DNA of 64,000 nucleotides from Cytophagaceae bacterium (lineage in GTDB: Bacteria > Bacteroidota > Bacteroidia > Cytophagales > Flexibacteraceae). Positions within the stretch are counted from its first letter, which is position 1; each line of letters opens with the position of its first letter. The position numbers were made by a program, and so were the translations under genes. Below, one piece after another: positions 56,216 through 64,000 of the stretch. The DNA is taken from contig JAIXYP010000037.1 in NCBI GenBank assembly GCA_027490155.1, forward strand, positions 62,001-126,000, written 5' to 3'. The notes beneath the pieces were generated by a model. That model ran no database searches and was not told the origin of the DNA. It was given only the letters and a program-made list of their open reading frames with translations.

Positions 56216-56464
56216 ATGTCGCAAGACTATAAGCCATTACCACCGCCTAAGTATAAATATACTAAACCCTTCAATGGCCTAGTAGCATTGCTCACTTGGG
56301 TAGGTGTCTCGATCGTTATCCTTTATTTTACCAAAGAAGGTAATAGTCGTCAGGAGAACGTCTTCATTGGTCTGATTGTGATCGAAGCCTTTGTCGGTAT
56401 TGTGACTGTGTACCAGATCCTAACCGGGAAACATCTTAGGCAACCAGTGGAGCCCAAAAAATAG
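56216..56464 (+). CDS. Small two-helix membrane protein in the suf operon
   Basis: An 82-residue protein with two predicted membrane helices (LVALLTWVGVSIVILYF and VFIGLIVIEAFVGIVTVYQI) joined by a short polar loop, a Pro/Tyr/Lys-rich N-terminus and a positively charged tail. I do not recognise a family. It sits between sufB and the zinc-finger gene on the same strand, 92 and 70 bases from its neighbours, and seems to be part of the same transcript. Whether it has to do with Fe-S assembly is unknown. Confidence 0.72.
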   Translation: MSQDYKPLPPPKYKYTKPFNGLVALLTWVGVSIVILYFTKEGNSRQENVFIGLIVIEAFVGIVTVYQILTGKHLRQPVEPKK

Positions 56465-56534
56465 GTTCCCATCTTGATTTGTAAGTATTTAGTATCCGCA
56501 ACTTTCTTGCCATCTACTTACACGCCCTTGCAGC

Positions 56535-56852
56535 ATGGATGACACTGGTCTAACACTTCCTGATCAGCCTATTGGCAACACTAGCCGTAAGTGCGCAGTT
56601 TGTGACCAGCTGATTCCTGAGCGTAGGTTACAGGCATTACCTACGGCACGCACTTGTGTGGACTGTAGCAGCACAGGCAGGGTTGCTGGTTTCCAGGTGA
56701 TCTCTAGCAAAACAACCTATACCGAGCTGCAATTGGTCGAGCAAGACCAAGCACAAATGCTCTACCAAATGCAAGACCGTAAAGGTTCGTCCGTTGCAAC
56801 AGGTGTTTTGTTTAAGGAGTTACCACCACCCAAGCTTTCCAATTTCGAGTAG
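56535..56852 (+). CDS. DksA/TraR-type C4 zinc-finger protein
   Basis: A 105-residue protein. It has a four-Cys zinc finger of the DksA/TraR kind: CAVCDQLIPERRLQALPTA then RTCVDC, near residues 20-45. The remaining C-terminal part is not conserved with DksA and lacks the long coiled coil, so it is a short family member. DksA-type proteins act at RNA polymerase, but several short ones have unknown roles. It lies between sufB and sufC. The Cys-rich finger could also be sensitive to iron or oxidants, which would fit the locus, but this is speculation. Confidence 0.8.
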   Translation: MDDTGLTLPDQPIGNTSRKCAVCDQLIPERRLQALPTARTCVDCSSTGRVAGFQVISSKTTYTELQLVEQDQAQMLYQMQDRKGSSVATGVLFKELPPPKLSNFE

Positions 56853-56922
56853 CTAGTTTTCATTTCCATAACCTAAATGCGAGTATCACCTAAGATCAAC
56901 GCAAAGGTCCGATTACTAAGTG

Positions 56923-56932
56923 CCCCCCCCCC
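56923..56932 (+). repeat. Poly-C tract (10 C) upstream of sufC
   Basis: Ten consecutive C residues lie 37 bases before the sufC start, in the gap after the zinc-finger gene. This is the longest homopolymer run seen in the window. Confidence 0.8.
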
Positions 56933-56969
56933 ATTTTACATAGTATATTTTTACTGACGCCAAAGCATC

Positions 56970-57731
56970 ATGCTCAGCATCCAAAACCTCAACGCCAGTA
57001 TCGGCGACAAACAAATCCTCAAAGGCATCAATCTCCAGGTTAACGCTGGTGAGGTCCATGCCATTATGGGCCCTAATGGAAGTGGTAAAAGCACTTTAGC
57101 TAGCGTCTTGGCCGGACGTGAGGACTATACCGTTACAGACGGAACCGTAACCTTAGGTGGTGTTGACTTACTCGAGATGGCACCAGAGGAGCGTGCGCGC
57201 GAAGGTGTCTTCTTGGCATTTCAGTATCCAGTCGAGATTCCGGGTGTTAGCACCACTAACTTTCTTAAGTCGGCGGTTAACGAGGTGCGCAAACATCGTG
57301 GCCTACCAGCGCTAGATGCCGTTTCATTCCTGAAGATGATGAAGGAGAAAATGAAATTGGTCGAGATTGATCAGGCTTTACTTTCTCGTTCGCTTAACGA
57401 AGGCTTTAGCGGTGGAGAGAAAAAGCGCAATGAGATCTTCCAGATGGCCATGTTAGAACCTAAGCTCGCTATCCTCGACGAAACAGATAGCGGCCTTGAT
57501 ATCGATGCATTGCGTATCGTCTCGCATGGTGTCAACTCTTTGCGCAACCCGAACAATGCTGTTATTGTGGTCACCCACTATCAGCGTTTGCTGGACTATA
57601 TCGTCCCTGATTTCGTCCACGTCCTCTATAACGGACGTATTGTTAAGTCTGGCACCAAGGAGCTAGCCCTCGAGCTTGAAGAAAAAGGTTACGATTGGGT
57701 AAAGGCTGAAGCTGATGCGCTTTATGCTTAG
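56970..57731 (+). CDS. sufC: Fe-S cluster assembly ATPase SufC
   Basis: A 253-residue ABC-type ATPase. Walker A GPNGSGKST, Q-loop FLAFQYPVEIPGV (diagnostic SufC), signature FSGGEKKRNEIFQM, Walker B LAILDETDSGLDIDAL and H-loop VVTHYQRLL are all intact. It drives conformational change of SufBC2D during cluster assembly. It starts 117 bases after the zinc-finger gene, with a poly-C run in between. Confidence 0.97.
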   Translation: MLSIQNLNASIGDKQILKGINLQVNAGEVHAIMGPNGSGKSTLASVLAGREDYTVTDGTVTLGGVDLLEMAPEERAREGVFLAFQYPVEIPGVSTTNFLKSAVNEVRKHRGLPALDAVSFLKMMKEKMKLVEIDQALLSRSLNEGFSGGEKKRNEIFQMAMLEPKLAILDETDSGLDIDALRIVSHGVNSLRNPNNAVIVVTHYQRLLDYIVPDFVHVLYNGRIVKSGTKELALELEEKGYDWVKAEADALYA

Positions 57732-57841
57732 TAACTAGCCCAATAGGTCACCCACCATTGCCATTACCAATATTAAACGAGGACCCTTGCACTTATTTTT
57801 TCTGCCGATTTCGGTCCTCCTAAGCGCATTCCTGACTTATC

Positions 57842-59188
57842 ATGACCGATCATAAACCCCTATCAACAACCAAAGCAACCAATGGCAACGATCTGACATC
57901 GGCTTTTGATGCATTGATGTTGGGGCATCAGTCTGGCCTCCTGATTGACCAAGAGCCCATTATTAAGGACCTCAAACAGCAAGCAGTTGCGCACTTTGTG
58001 GCGCAAGGTCTACCGACCATCAAACACGAGGAGTGGAAATACACCTCCACCAAGGCTTTTACAGCTCTAGGTGCCGAAGCTTTTGTGCCGACACCTAATA
58101 GCGTTGTCCCACAAGCCCAAGCGATTGCTGACTATGCTGCACCGACCATTGTGTTAGTAGATGGCCAACCGATCCTTAATGGTGCCGATCCATACAGCAA
58201 GCTAGATCTTGGCAAGGGTATCCGTGTGACGGCATTCAGCCAAACGGATGCAGCTCAGGTGGAGTTGGTAGCCAAATATCTTGGCACACTAGCCCCTGCA
58301 GAATCGGATCCTTTTGTCGCACTCAACACGGCATCATTTCAGGATGGGCTGCTGATTGAAGCTAGCAAAAACGCTGTTTCAGACGCCGTTTTACATATAG
58401 TGCATCAATATACTGGTGCAGCAAAGCTGGCCTACACCCGCATCCTGCTAGTTGTTGACCAACATGCTGAACTGAAATTGGCGCATCACATTGTTGGCAA
58501 TCCTGATGGAGAAAATGCTGCATTTGGAGTTCTGATAACTGAGGCGATTGTTGCCCCAGATGCCATCCTAAAGGTTGACATCGTCGAAGAGGCAATTAAC
58601 ACCCACCTTGTCACAGGTTGGTATGCCACCCAAGGAGACAAAAGTGTCACGACCCATAGTACCATCTACCTAGATGGCCCATGGGTTCGGAACAATCTGA
58701 ACCTAGCCATCCCGGGCCAGTATGCCGAAGGCAATATGTACGGCCTCTACTTAGGCTCCGATCGTAACCTGATTGACAACCATACTTTGGTTGACCATAT
58801 TGCCCCTAACAGCAATAGTAACGAGCTTTACAAAGGTGTCGCCAAGGACCGCAGTACTGCTATCTTCAACGGTAAGATTTTTGTTAAGCAAGCCGCACAG
58901 AAGACGAATGCTTTCCAGTCCAACCGCAACCTCATCTTGAGCGATGATGCTACGGTCAACACCAAGCCACAGCTCGAGATCTTCGCCGATGATGTCAAGT
59001 GCAGCCATGGTGCCACTACTGGTGCGCTAGATGAGGAGCCTATCTTTTACCTCAGGGCCCGTGGCCTCGATGAAGATCAAGCCCGCAGCCTTTTGCTCCA
59101 GGCTTTTGCTGATGAGGTTAATGACTACCTGATCAGCGACAGCCTCCGTGCAATTGCAAGTGCTGCCGTTGAGCGGTTTTTGCACTAA
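57842..59188 (+). CDS. sufD: Fe-S cluster assembly protein SufD
   Basis: A 448-residue partner of SufB in the SufBC2D complex. Family pattern: KHEEWKYTSTKAF at the N-terminus, DQHAELKLAHHIVG, the beta-helix region, GVAKDRSTAIFNGKIFVKQA (SufD core), LEIFADDVKCSHGATTGALD and FYLRARGLDEDQARSLL. The conserved CSHGATTG motif is intact. It closes the suf run, before a bidirectional terminator. Confidence 0.96.
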   Translation: MTDHKPLSTTKATNGNDLTSAFDALMLGHQSGLLIDQEPIIKDLKQQAVAHFVAQGLPTIKHEEWKYTSTKAFTALGAEAFVPTPNSVVPQAQAIADYAAPTIVLVDGQPILNGADPYSKLDLGKGIRVTAFSQTDAAQVELVAKYLGTLAPAESDPFVALNTASFQDGLLIEASKNAVSDAVLHIVHQYTGAAKLAYTRILLVVDQHAELKLAHHIVGNPDGENAAFGVLITEAIVAPDAILKVDIVEEAINTHLVTGWYATQGDKSVTTHSTIYLDGPWVRNNLNLAIPGQYAEGNMYGLYLGSDRNLIDNHTLVDHIAPNSNSNELYKGVAKDRSTAIFNGKIFVKQAAQKTNAFQSNRNLILSDDATVNTKPQLEIFADDVKCSHGATTGALDEEPIFYLRARGLDEDQARSLLLQAFADEVNDYLISDSLRAIASAAVERFLH

Positions 59189-59247
59189 GATAGTAGTAGA
59201 TGGAGCTTCATTGCTGAGTCCGAAATAAGCTAGTTATAGACAAAAAT

Positions 59248-59271
59248 AGAGGGGCCTACAACCCCTCTTTT
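59248..59271. terminator. Bidirectional terminator between sufD and the Ddl gene
   Basis: AGAGGGG pairs with CCCCTCT (7-bp stem, 7-base loop); TTTT follows on the plus strand and ATTTTTG on the minus strand. It lies between convergent sufD and the ligase gene. Confidence 0.75.
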
Positions 59272-59296
59272 GCATTCCTATTGATTGATAAGGCCA

Positions 59297-62014
59297 TTAC
59301 TTACCCTGCCCATAAGTCAGGATGGCGTCGATGAACTGATATGGCTTGTACCCATTGATGGCTGACTGGTGGAAAATGCAGGTAGCTGGCGTCATCCCTG
59401 GCAAGGAGTTGACCTCGATCACCACTGTCTCTACCTGGCCATCGGCATAGACTCGCACGAAGGCATCTATCCGGCAATAGCCTTCCACATTTAGTAACTC
59501 GGCTGTTCGCTGTAGGGTCTGTTTGACTTGGTCGCTAATCCTCTGACGCTCAAGCACATCCTTGGCAAAGCGTGCTGGGGTTATGTTTTGTCCCTCACCA
59601 GCCAAGAATTTTTCTTCAAGTGACAGGACCTCACCACTGGCTAGAGCCTCGCTAGGTTCAAATAGCTCGTACTTACGGTTGCCTTTTTCGTCATGATGAG
59701 TGATTAAGCCGCCTGTTACCTCAAGGAAATGGACGGCATCTCCACGCTCAATCAAGGTCTCGATCAAGTAATAGGTCTTTTGCGGGAACTCTTCCTGATA
59801 ACCTAGGGATAGCACCGCTGCTTCGGCTTCCAGCAATGGGAGCTGATCACGGAACATCTGGTCAGAAAAGGCAATGAGCTGCTCCCTGTTCTTGATTTTT
59901 TTAACCGCTGAGCTGCACCCGTCGTCAGCAGGTTTGGCAATGAAAGGGTAGTGGAATCGTGCCTCGATGCGTTGGATTTCAGCTGCTTGGCTGGCTGTCC
60001 ATTCTAGGTGCTGCACAAGGGTATGATCAGCGACCGAGATGCCAGCCTCGCGTAGCAGTTTGTTGGTGTTGTATTTGTTGATGGTTAGGTTGCTGCTGGC
60101 GGGGCCACTACCATTGTAGGGTAGGCCTACACGCTCTAGGTTTTGCTGCACAACACCATCTTCTCCCGGGCGGCCATGGAGGGCGATAAATACCACATCC
60201 GCCATCTTGGCTAGGTCTTCGTAACTGATTTGCTGTGCTTTGGTCAGGACCTCACCAGCATATTTGGCTGTGATGCTTGCGCATTCGGTCCTGATTTGGC
60301 TAATAACTGGGTGCGCCTCAGCTGGGTGCAAGGCCTTTTCGGCGATGTCATCAGCATTGTCCTTCAGCATCAAGTTGATCGGGATCAGATGCAAAGTATG
60401 TGCTGTATCGTCTCCAGTTAAGAAAACTGGGAAGGGGGCATACTTGGTCGAGCTGCTTAGCTTTTCGTAGATATTACGCCCACTCTCGACGGAGATATGG
60501 CGTTCGCTGCTATACCCCCCCATAATGACAGCAACCTTGGTTTTGGTACTAGCTGCTGATGCATGATGCGCCATAGCAGTGTCAAGGGTAGCCAGTAGAT
60601 GCCTAAGTTGATGGATGTGCCGACCTTTCGTGAGCCGATTCTGTAGACTGGTCCTGATGATATAGGTCAGGAACTGGGACGGATTAAGTCCCACCTCGGC
60701 TGCTTGGTGGAAAAAGAAGGACGAAGGCAACATCCCCGATGTTGTGTTCGGGTCATTTAGATAAATAGGGTAGCCCTTGTCTGCCCCTCCGATAAATCCA
60801 TCTATACGGGCATAGACTCCGAATGAAAGTTTATCAAACAGGTCCTGACACTGGTTCCGGATGGCATTGATCTGGTCAAGTGGGAGGTCGATTGGGGTGA
60901 GCTTTCGAGCCATGCCAGGTAGGTACTTGCTCCTGTAGTCGAACATGTCATTCCCTTTCAAGATCTCGGTTGGTGGTAGGGCAATGGTTTTACCTGTTTC
61001 GTCCTGTACAACAATACAGCTAAACTCCCGTCCTTGGATAAAGGCCTCTAGCATGATGACCTCTTCGCCCTCAGCACTCTCTAGCAGTAGCTCACCAGTC
61101 CAGGTATGGGTGTTGAGCCAATCGAGCAAGGTGTCTGGGTCGGTTATGTTCAGGGTCTGGACATCATTGCCCGAAAGCTGGACTGGTAGCCCAATACCCT
61201 CCCGGATATCCACAAGGGTACGGACAAAACCAATGCGCTGCTCGTCGCTATATCCCTGCCATGTTGCAAACGATAGCCTAGTTAGGAAGAATGACTTATC
61301 AATTGCACTCGCAAAGGCCTCAGTATCTGGATGCTTAAGAACCGAAACGCCAATGCTTGACCCTTGCGACGGTGATTTGACCACGATTGGTAAGCCGATC
61401 GTCTCGATTGTCTGGTTCAATAAGGTCTGGATCGTATCGCTGCTATTCGCAGAGGTTGCAAGCCAAGTTTGTTTGCTAATTGGACTAACAGCGGGCCGAT
61501 TGAAACCTGCTTGTTGTAAAAGTTTGTGCTGGATCAATTTATCAATCCCGATGGCACTAGGCAGGATACCAGAGCCAGTATAGGGCACGCCATACCACTC
61601 TAGCAACCCTTGGATGGCACCATCCTCGCCATATGGTCCGTGCAAACACAGGAAGGCGATATCTATCAGGTTGGGTAGTTCGTCTGGGGCAATACGCCGA
61701 CCTACATCACCAATCAGCTGGTCACGTTCTGTGTCAGTTAGCGGGCCTAGGGACTCGATATAACGTTGAAACGGGGTATCTGCAGCTGTTTTGGACTGAT
61801 AGACCACACTATCAGGGGCAGGATAAAAGTCTCGGATGGTACCCTTATAGATATAGGCCCAATTCAGCAGGATTAGGTTCCCGATGCTGTCCACGAACAG
61901 CGGGATGGGATCAAATAAGGACTTATTAAGGTTGTCGTAAACGGTACGGCCACCAGCGAACGAAATCTCACGCTCACGGCTTGGACCGCCGAAAAGGATG
62001 CCTACTTTTATCAT
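59297..62014 (-). CDS. Tandem D-alanine--D-alanine ligase-like fusion protein
   Basis: A 905-residue protein made of two Ddl-type ATP-grasp units joined head to tail, each about 420-490 residues; normal Ddl has ~300-370. Unit 1 (~1-485): ILFGGPSREREISFAGG, LHGPYGEDGAIQGLLE, PYTGSG, KSPSQGSSIGVS, and the metal-ligand motif reads NDPNTTSGM (D421 where Ddl has E). Unit 2 (~489-905): VIMGGYSSERHISVESG, LHGRPGEDGVVQ, PYNGSG, KPADDGCSSAV and the standard IEVNSLPGMTP. The family joins two D-Ala for peptidoglycan. Either unit could be the active one, or they may use different substrates. A minus-strand -7 box lies just before the start codon. Confidence 0.9.
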   Translation of the reverse strand: MIKVGILFGGPSREREISFAGGRTVYDNLNKSLFDPIPLFVDSIGNLILLNWAYIYKGTIRDFYPAPDSVVYQSKTAADTPFQRYIESLGPLTDTERDQLIGDVGRRIAPDELPNLIDIAFLCLHGPYGEDGAIQGLLEWYGVPYTGSGILPSAIGIDKLIQHKLLQQAGFNRPAVSPISKQTWLATSANSSDTIQTLLNQTIETIGLPIVVKSPSQGSSIGVSVLKHPDTEAFASAIDKSFFLTRLSFATWQGYSDEQRIGFVRTLVDIREGIGLPVQLSGNDVQTLNITDPDTLLDWLNTHTWTGELLLESAEGEEVIMLEAFIQGREFSCIVVQDETGKTIALPPTEILKGNDMFDYRSKYLPGMARKLTPIDLPLDQINAIRNQCQDLFDKLSFGVYARIDGFIGGADKGYPIYLNDPNTTSGMLPSSFFFHQAAEVGLNPSQFLTYIIRTSLQNRLTKGRHIHQLRHLLATLDTAMAHHASAASTKTKVAVIMGGYSSERHISVESGRNIYEKLSSSTKYAPFPVFLTGDDTAHTLHLIPINLMLKDNADDIAEKALHPAEAHPVISQIRTECASITAKYAGEVLTKAQQISYEDLAKMADVVFIALHGRPGEDGVVQQNLERVGLPYNGSGPASSNLTINKYNTNKLLREAGISVADHTLVQHLEWTASQAAEIQRIEARFHYPFIAKPADDGCSSAVKKIKNREQLIAFSDQMFRDQLPLLEAEAAVLSLGYQEEFPQKTYYLIETLIERGDAVHFLEVTGGLITHHDEKGNRKYELFEPSEALASGEVLSLEEKFLAGEGQNITPARFAKDVLERQRISDQVKQTLQRTAELLNVEGYCRIDAFVRVYADGQVETVVIEVNSLPGMTPATCIFHQSAINGYKPYQFIDAILTYGQGK

Positions 62015-62019
62015 AGTGA

Positions 62020-62027
62020 CAAAGATA
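62020..62027 (-). promoter_or_regulatory. Candidate -7 box (TATCTTTG) close to the Ddl start codon
   Basis: On the minus strand TATCTTTG matches TAnnTTTG exactly, only 5 bases before the ligase ATG (62012-62014), which would give a leaderless or nearly leaderless transcript. No TTTG at -33. Confidence 0.35.
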
Positions 62028-62254
62028 AGCTACAGAGCTACATCCCTATACCCTAGACTACACTATTCGGTCATCTGGCCAATGCCTTCCAAACCAAGGT
62101 CAAAGTTGTACCTGCCTTGCTATTGAATTTACCTACATTTACAACGTAGGCATCTTTATGGGTCCATTGGTTAGCTATTCCTTAAAATTTATAGCTCAAG
62201 GTTGACTTTTGCCCATCTAGTGACCGATATTGGCCTAAAACCTGACCATAATCC

Positions 62255-64000
62255 ATGACCAAGTCCCGCACCACACCTAAATCGAAGGCCACAACACCAG
62301 CCCAAGAACCACAACCAGTGGTGCCAGTATTGGTCCAGCTAGCACCATATCTTGCTCCTTACACCCAGCAGATCAATGCAAGGTTGCAACGGTATAATGG
62401 TATGCTCAATGCCATCTTGCAGCATAGTGGTAGCCTCAAGGCATTTGCCACTGCGCACCAAGACCTTGGTTTGCATTATGACGTAAAGTCAAAGGGATGG
62501 CGCTACCGTGAGTGGGCACCAGGAGCACATCGGTTGTTCTTGATGGGGGACTTTAATGGCTGGAACAAAACCAGTCACCCACTCAATCGTAACCATGACC
62601 AGATTTGGGAGATTTTTCTGCCTGATACCGACTATGCCAGTACATTCTTGAACCATAGTCTTTATAAGGTGGTGGTGGTAGGCGACAATGGTACCCTAGA
62701 TCGTATACCACCTTACGTGCGGCGTGTGGTCCAGGACGATGACACAAAAGACTTCGCCGCACAGGTTTGGCAGTCAGCTACACCTTATGAGTGGAAACAT
62801 GAAAGCCCTATTGTCGCTGGCCCTGTCCAGAACATGATGATCTATGAGGCACATGTTGGTATGGCTACCGAAGAACAAAGAGTCGGTACTTACTGGGAGT
62901 TCAAGGAATATATGCTGCCCAGGATCAAGGCAGCGGGATACAATACCATCCAGTTGATGGCGATCCAGGAGCACCCGTACTATGGTAGCTATGGGTATCA
63001 TGTCAGTAGCTTTTTTGCGCCTAGCTCACGCTGCGGCACACCCGAAGAGCTAAAAGAGCTGGTCGATGCTGCACATGGCATGGGAATCGCTGTCATCATG
63101 GATTGTGTACATAGCCATGCTGTCAAAAACTTTGCCGAGGGGCTCAATCAGTTTGATGGAACAGATAACCAGTATTTCATACCTGGGGCAGCTGGCCATC
63201 ATGAGCTTTGGGATAGCAAACTCTTCAACTATGGCAAGACGGAAGTTCTCCAGTTCTTGCTTAGTAACATTCGGTATTGGCTTGAGGAGTTCAACTTTGA
63301 CGGTTTTAGGTTTGATGGGGTTACCTCAATGTTGTATCACCACCATGGCAACAGCATGAGCTTTGGTAGTCTGGATGACTACTTCACTGATGGTACCAAC
63401 CATGATGCTGTACTGTACCTAAGCTTGGCTAATACCCTTGCTCATGAGCTGAAGCCCAATGCCATCACCATCGCTGAAGATGTCAGCGGAATGCCTGGCC
63501 TTGGCCGCCCAGGACACGAAGGTGGTCTTGGTTTTGACTATCGCCTAGGCATGGGAATTCCTGACCAGTGGATCAAACTCATCAAGGAGAAGAGTGACGA
63601 AGAATGGGACCTAGGCGATATTTGGTGGTCACTCACCAATCACCCAGAGTATGAAAAAACTGTCGGCTATTCCGAAAGCCATGACCAAGCCTTGGTGGGT
63701 GACCAGACCATTGCCTTTAGGCTAATTGGTCCCAAGATGTATAGCGACATGGCCGTCAACATCCCTAGTTTGGTTGTTGATCGTGGCATGGCCCTCCACA
63801 AAATTATCCGGATGATGACCATCACCCTCGGGGGCGAAGGTTACCTCAATTTTATGGGTAACGAATGGGGCCACCCCGAGTGGATAGACTTCCCTAGGGC
63901 TGGTAATGACTGGAGCTACCAGTATGCCCGCCGTCAGTGGAGCCTTGCAGATACCGACTACTTACGCTACCAATTCCTTGGCAATTGGGATAAGGCCATG
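62255..64000 (+). CDS. glgB: 1,4-alpha-glucan branching enzyme, GH13_8 type (3' end outside window)
   Basis: The frame runs from the ATG at 62255 to the window end without a stop (582 codons), so it is truncated by the window. A CBM48 domain (residues ~75-175, RLFLMGDFNGWN) is followed by the GH13 barrel: VIMDCVHSHAVKN (region I), FDGFRFDGV (D354, nucleophile), TIAEDVSG (E408, acid/base) and SESHDQALVGD (D477). The long loop GFDYRLGMGIPDQWIKLIKE is typical of the eukaryotic-like GH13_8 group, also found in Bacteroidota. It adds alpha-1,6 branches to glycogen. No glgA/C genes are visible. It is divergent from the Ddl gene. Confidence 0.92.
   Translation, partial: MTKSRTTPKSKATTPAQEPQPVVPVLVQLAPYLAPYTQQINARLQRYNGMLNAILQHSGSLKAFATAHQDLGLHYDVKSKGWRYREWAPGAHRLFLMGDFNGWNKTSHPLNRNHDQIWEIFLPDTDYASTFLNHSLYKVVVVGDNGTLDRIPPYVRRVVQDDDTKDFAAQVWQSATPYEWKHESPIVAGPVQNMMIYEAHVGMATEEQRVGTYWEFKEYMLPRIKAAGYNTIQLMAIQEHPYYGSYGYHVSSFFAPSSRCGTPEELKELVDAAHGMGIAVIMDCVHSHAVKNFAEGLNQFDGTDNQYFIPGAAGHHELWDSKLFNYGKTEVLQFLLSNIRYWLEEFNFDGFRFDGVTSMLYHHHGNSMSFGSLDDYFTDGTNHDAVLYLSLANTLAHELKPNAITIAEDVSGMPGLGRPGHEGGLGFDYRLGMGIPDQWIKLIKEKSDEEWDLGDIWWSLTNHPEYEKTVGYSESHDQALVGDQTIAFRLIGPKMYSDMAVNIPSLVVDRGMALHKIIRMMTITLGGEGYLNFMGNEWGHPEWIDFPRAGNDWSYQYARRQWSLADTDYLRYQFLGNWDKAM

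Noticed and set aside
1-64000. CRISPR array, insertion sequence, prophage or toxin-antitoxin island
   Set aside because: No regularly spaced repeats, transposase, integrase, phage structural gene or toxin-antitoxin pair could be recognised anywhere in the window, and composition looks uniform.

Overview
The window is a single chromosomal stretch from a bacterium of the phylum Bacteroidota. The evidence is two proteins ending in type IX secretion (T9SS) type A sorting domains, several close copies of the Bacteroidota -7 promoter element TAnnTTTG (one with a TTTG -33 box at exactly 19 nt), almost no Shine-Dalgarno sequences, and conserved Bacteroidota proteins of unknown function. No rRNA, tRNA, CRISPR array, insertion sequence, integrase or phage gene was seen. 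Most of the window is ordinary housekeeping chromosome with large surface proteins in between. The genus cannot be named from what is visible.

Layout. 0-9 kb: end of a membrane protein, cinA, yajC, a Gly/Asn/Tyr-rich lipoprotein, a small conserved protein, an ECF-like sigma factor, an inositol-phosphatase family enzyme, a YqeY protein and a 2-oxoglutarate/Fe(II)-type oxygenase. 9-16 kb: a secreted protein with three copies of one module, a flippase-like membrane protein, a LolD-type ATPase, a large polytopic membrane protein and a T9SS cargo. 16-21 kb: a degenerate PAS protein and a PAS histidine kinase lacking its phospho-acceptor His, divergent from an HtrA protease, then riboflavin synthase. 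21-32 kb: a second polytopic protein, a CBM9-like secreted protein and a 2,412-residue T9SS protein with many PKD domains and three propeller-like blocks. 32-41 kb: Lrp/AsnC regulator, DEAD-box helicase, a SiaB/SiaC kinase-substrate pair, ClpB, homoserine kinase and a porin. 41-53 kb: thioesterase, RimO, proline dehydrogenase, LysS, GpsA, a conserved small protein, M16 peptidase, GalE, a DUF1599 protein, a Gfo/Idh/MocA oxidoreductase and a di-haem cytochrome c peroxidase. 53-59 kb: the SUF iron-sulfur cluster locus. 59-64 kb: a tandem fusion of two D-Ala-D-Ala ligase-like units, and a glycogen branching enzyme cut by the window end.

How genes work together. The SUF locus (sufS divergent from sufB-orf-orf-sufC-sufD) makes Fe-S clusters, which RimO in this window would need. 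SiaB and SiaC form a predicted kinase/substrate switch. The kinase lacking its His and the PAS protein with a receiver-like N-terminus lie in tandem and look like a two-component pair that no longer works by the standard His-to-Asp route. The T9SS proteins, porin, lipoproteins and HtrA belong to the envelope. No clearly new defence or mobile system is visible. The most unusual items are the His-less kinase with its partner, the double Ddl fusion, and the giant protein in which PKD-like domains seem to be split by propeller insertions.
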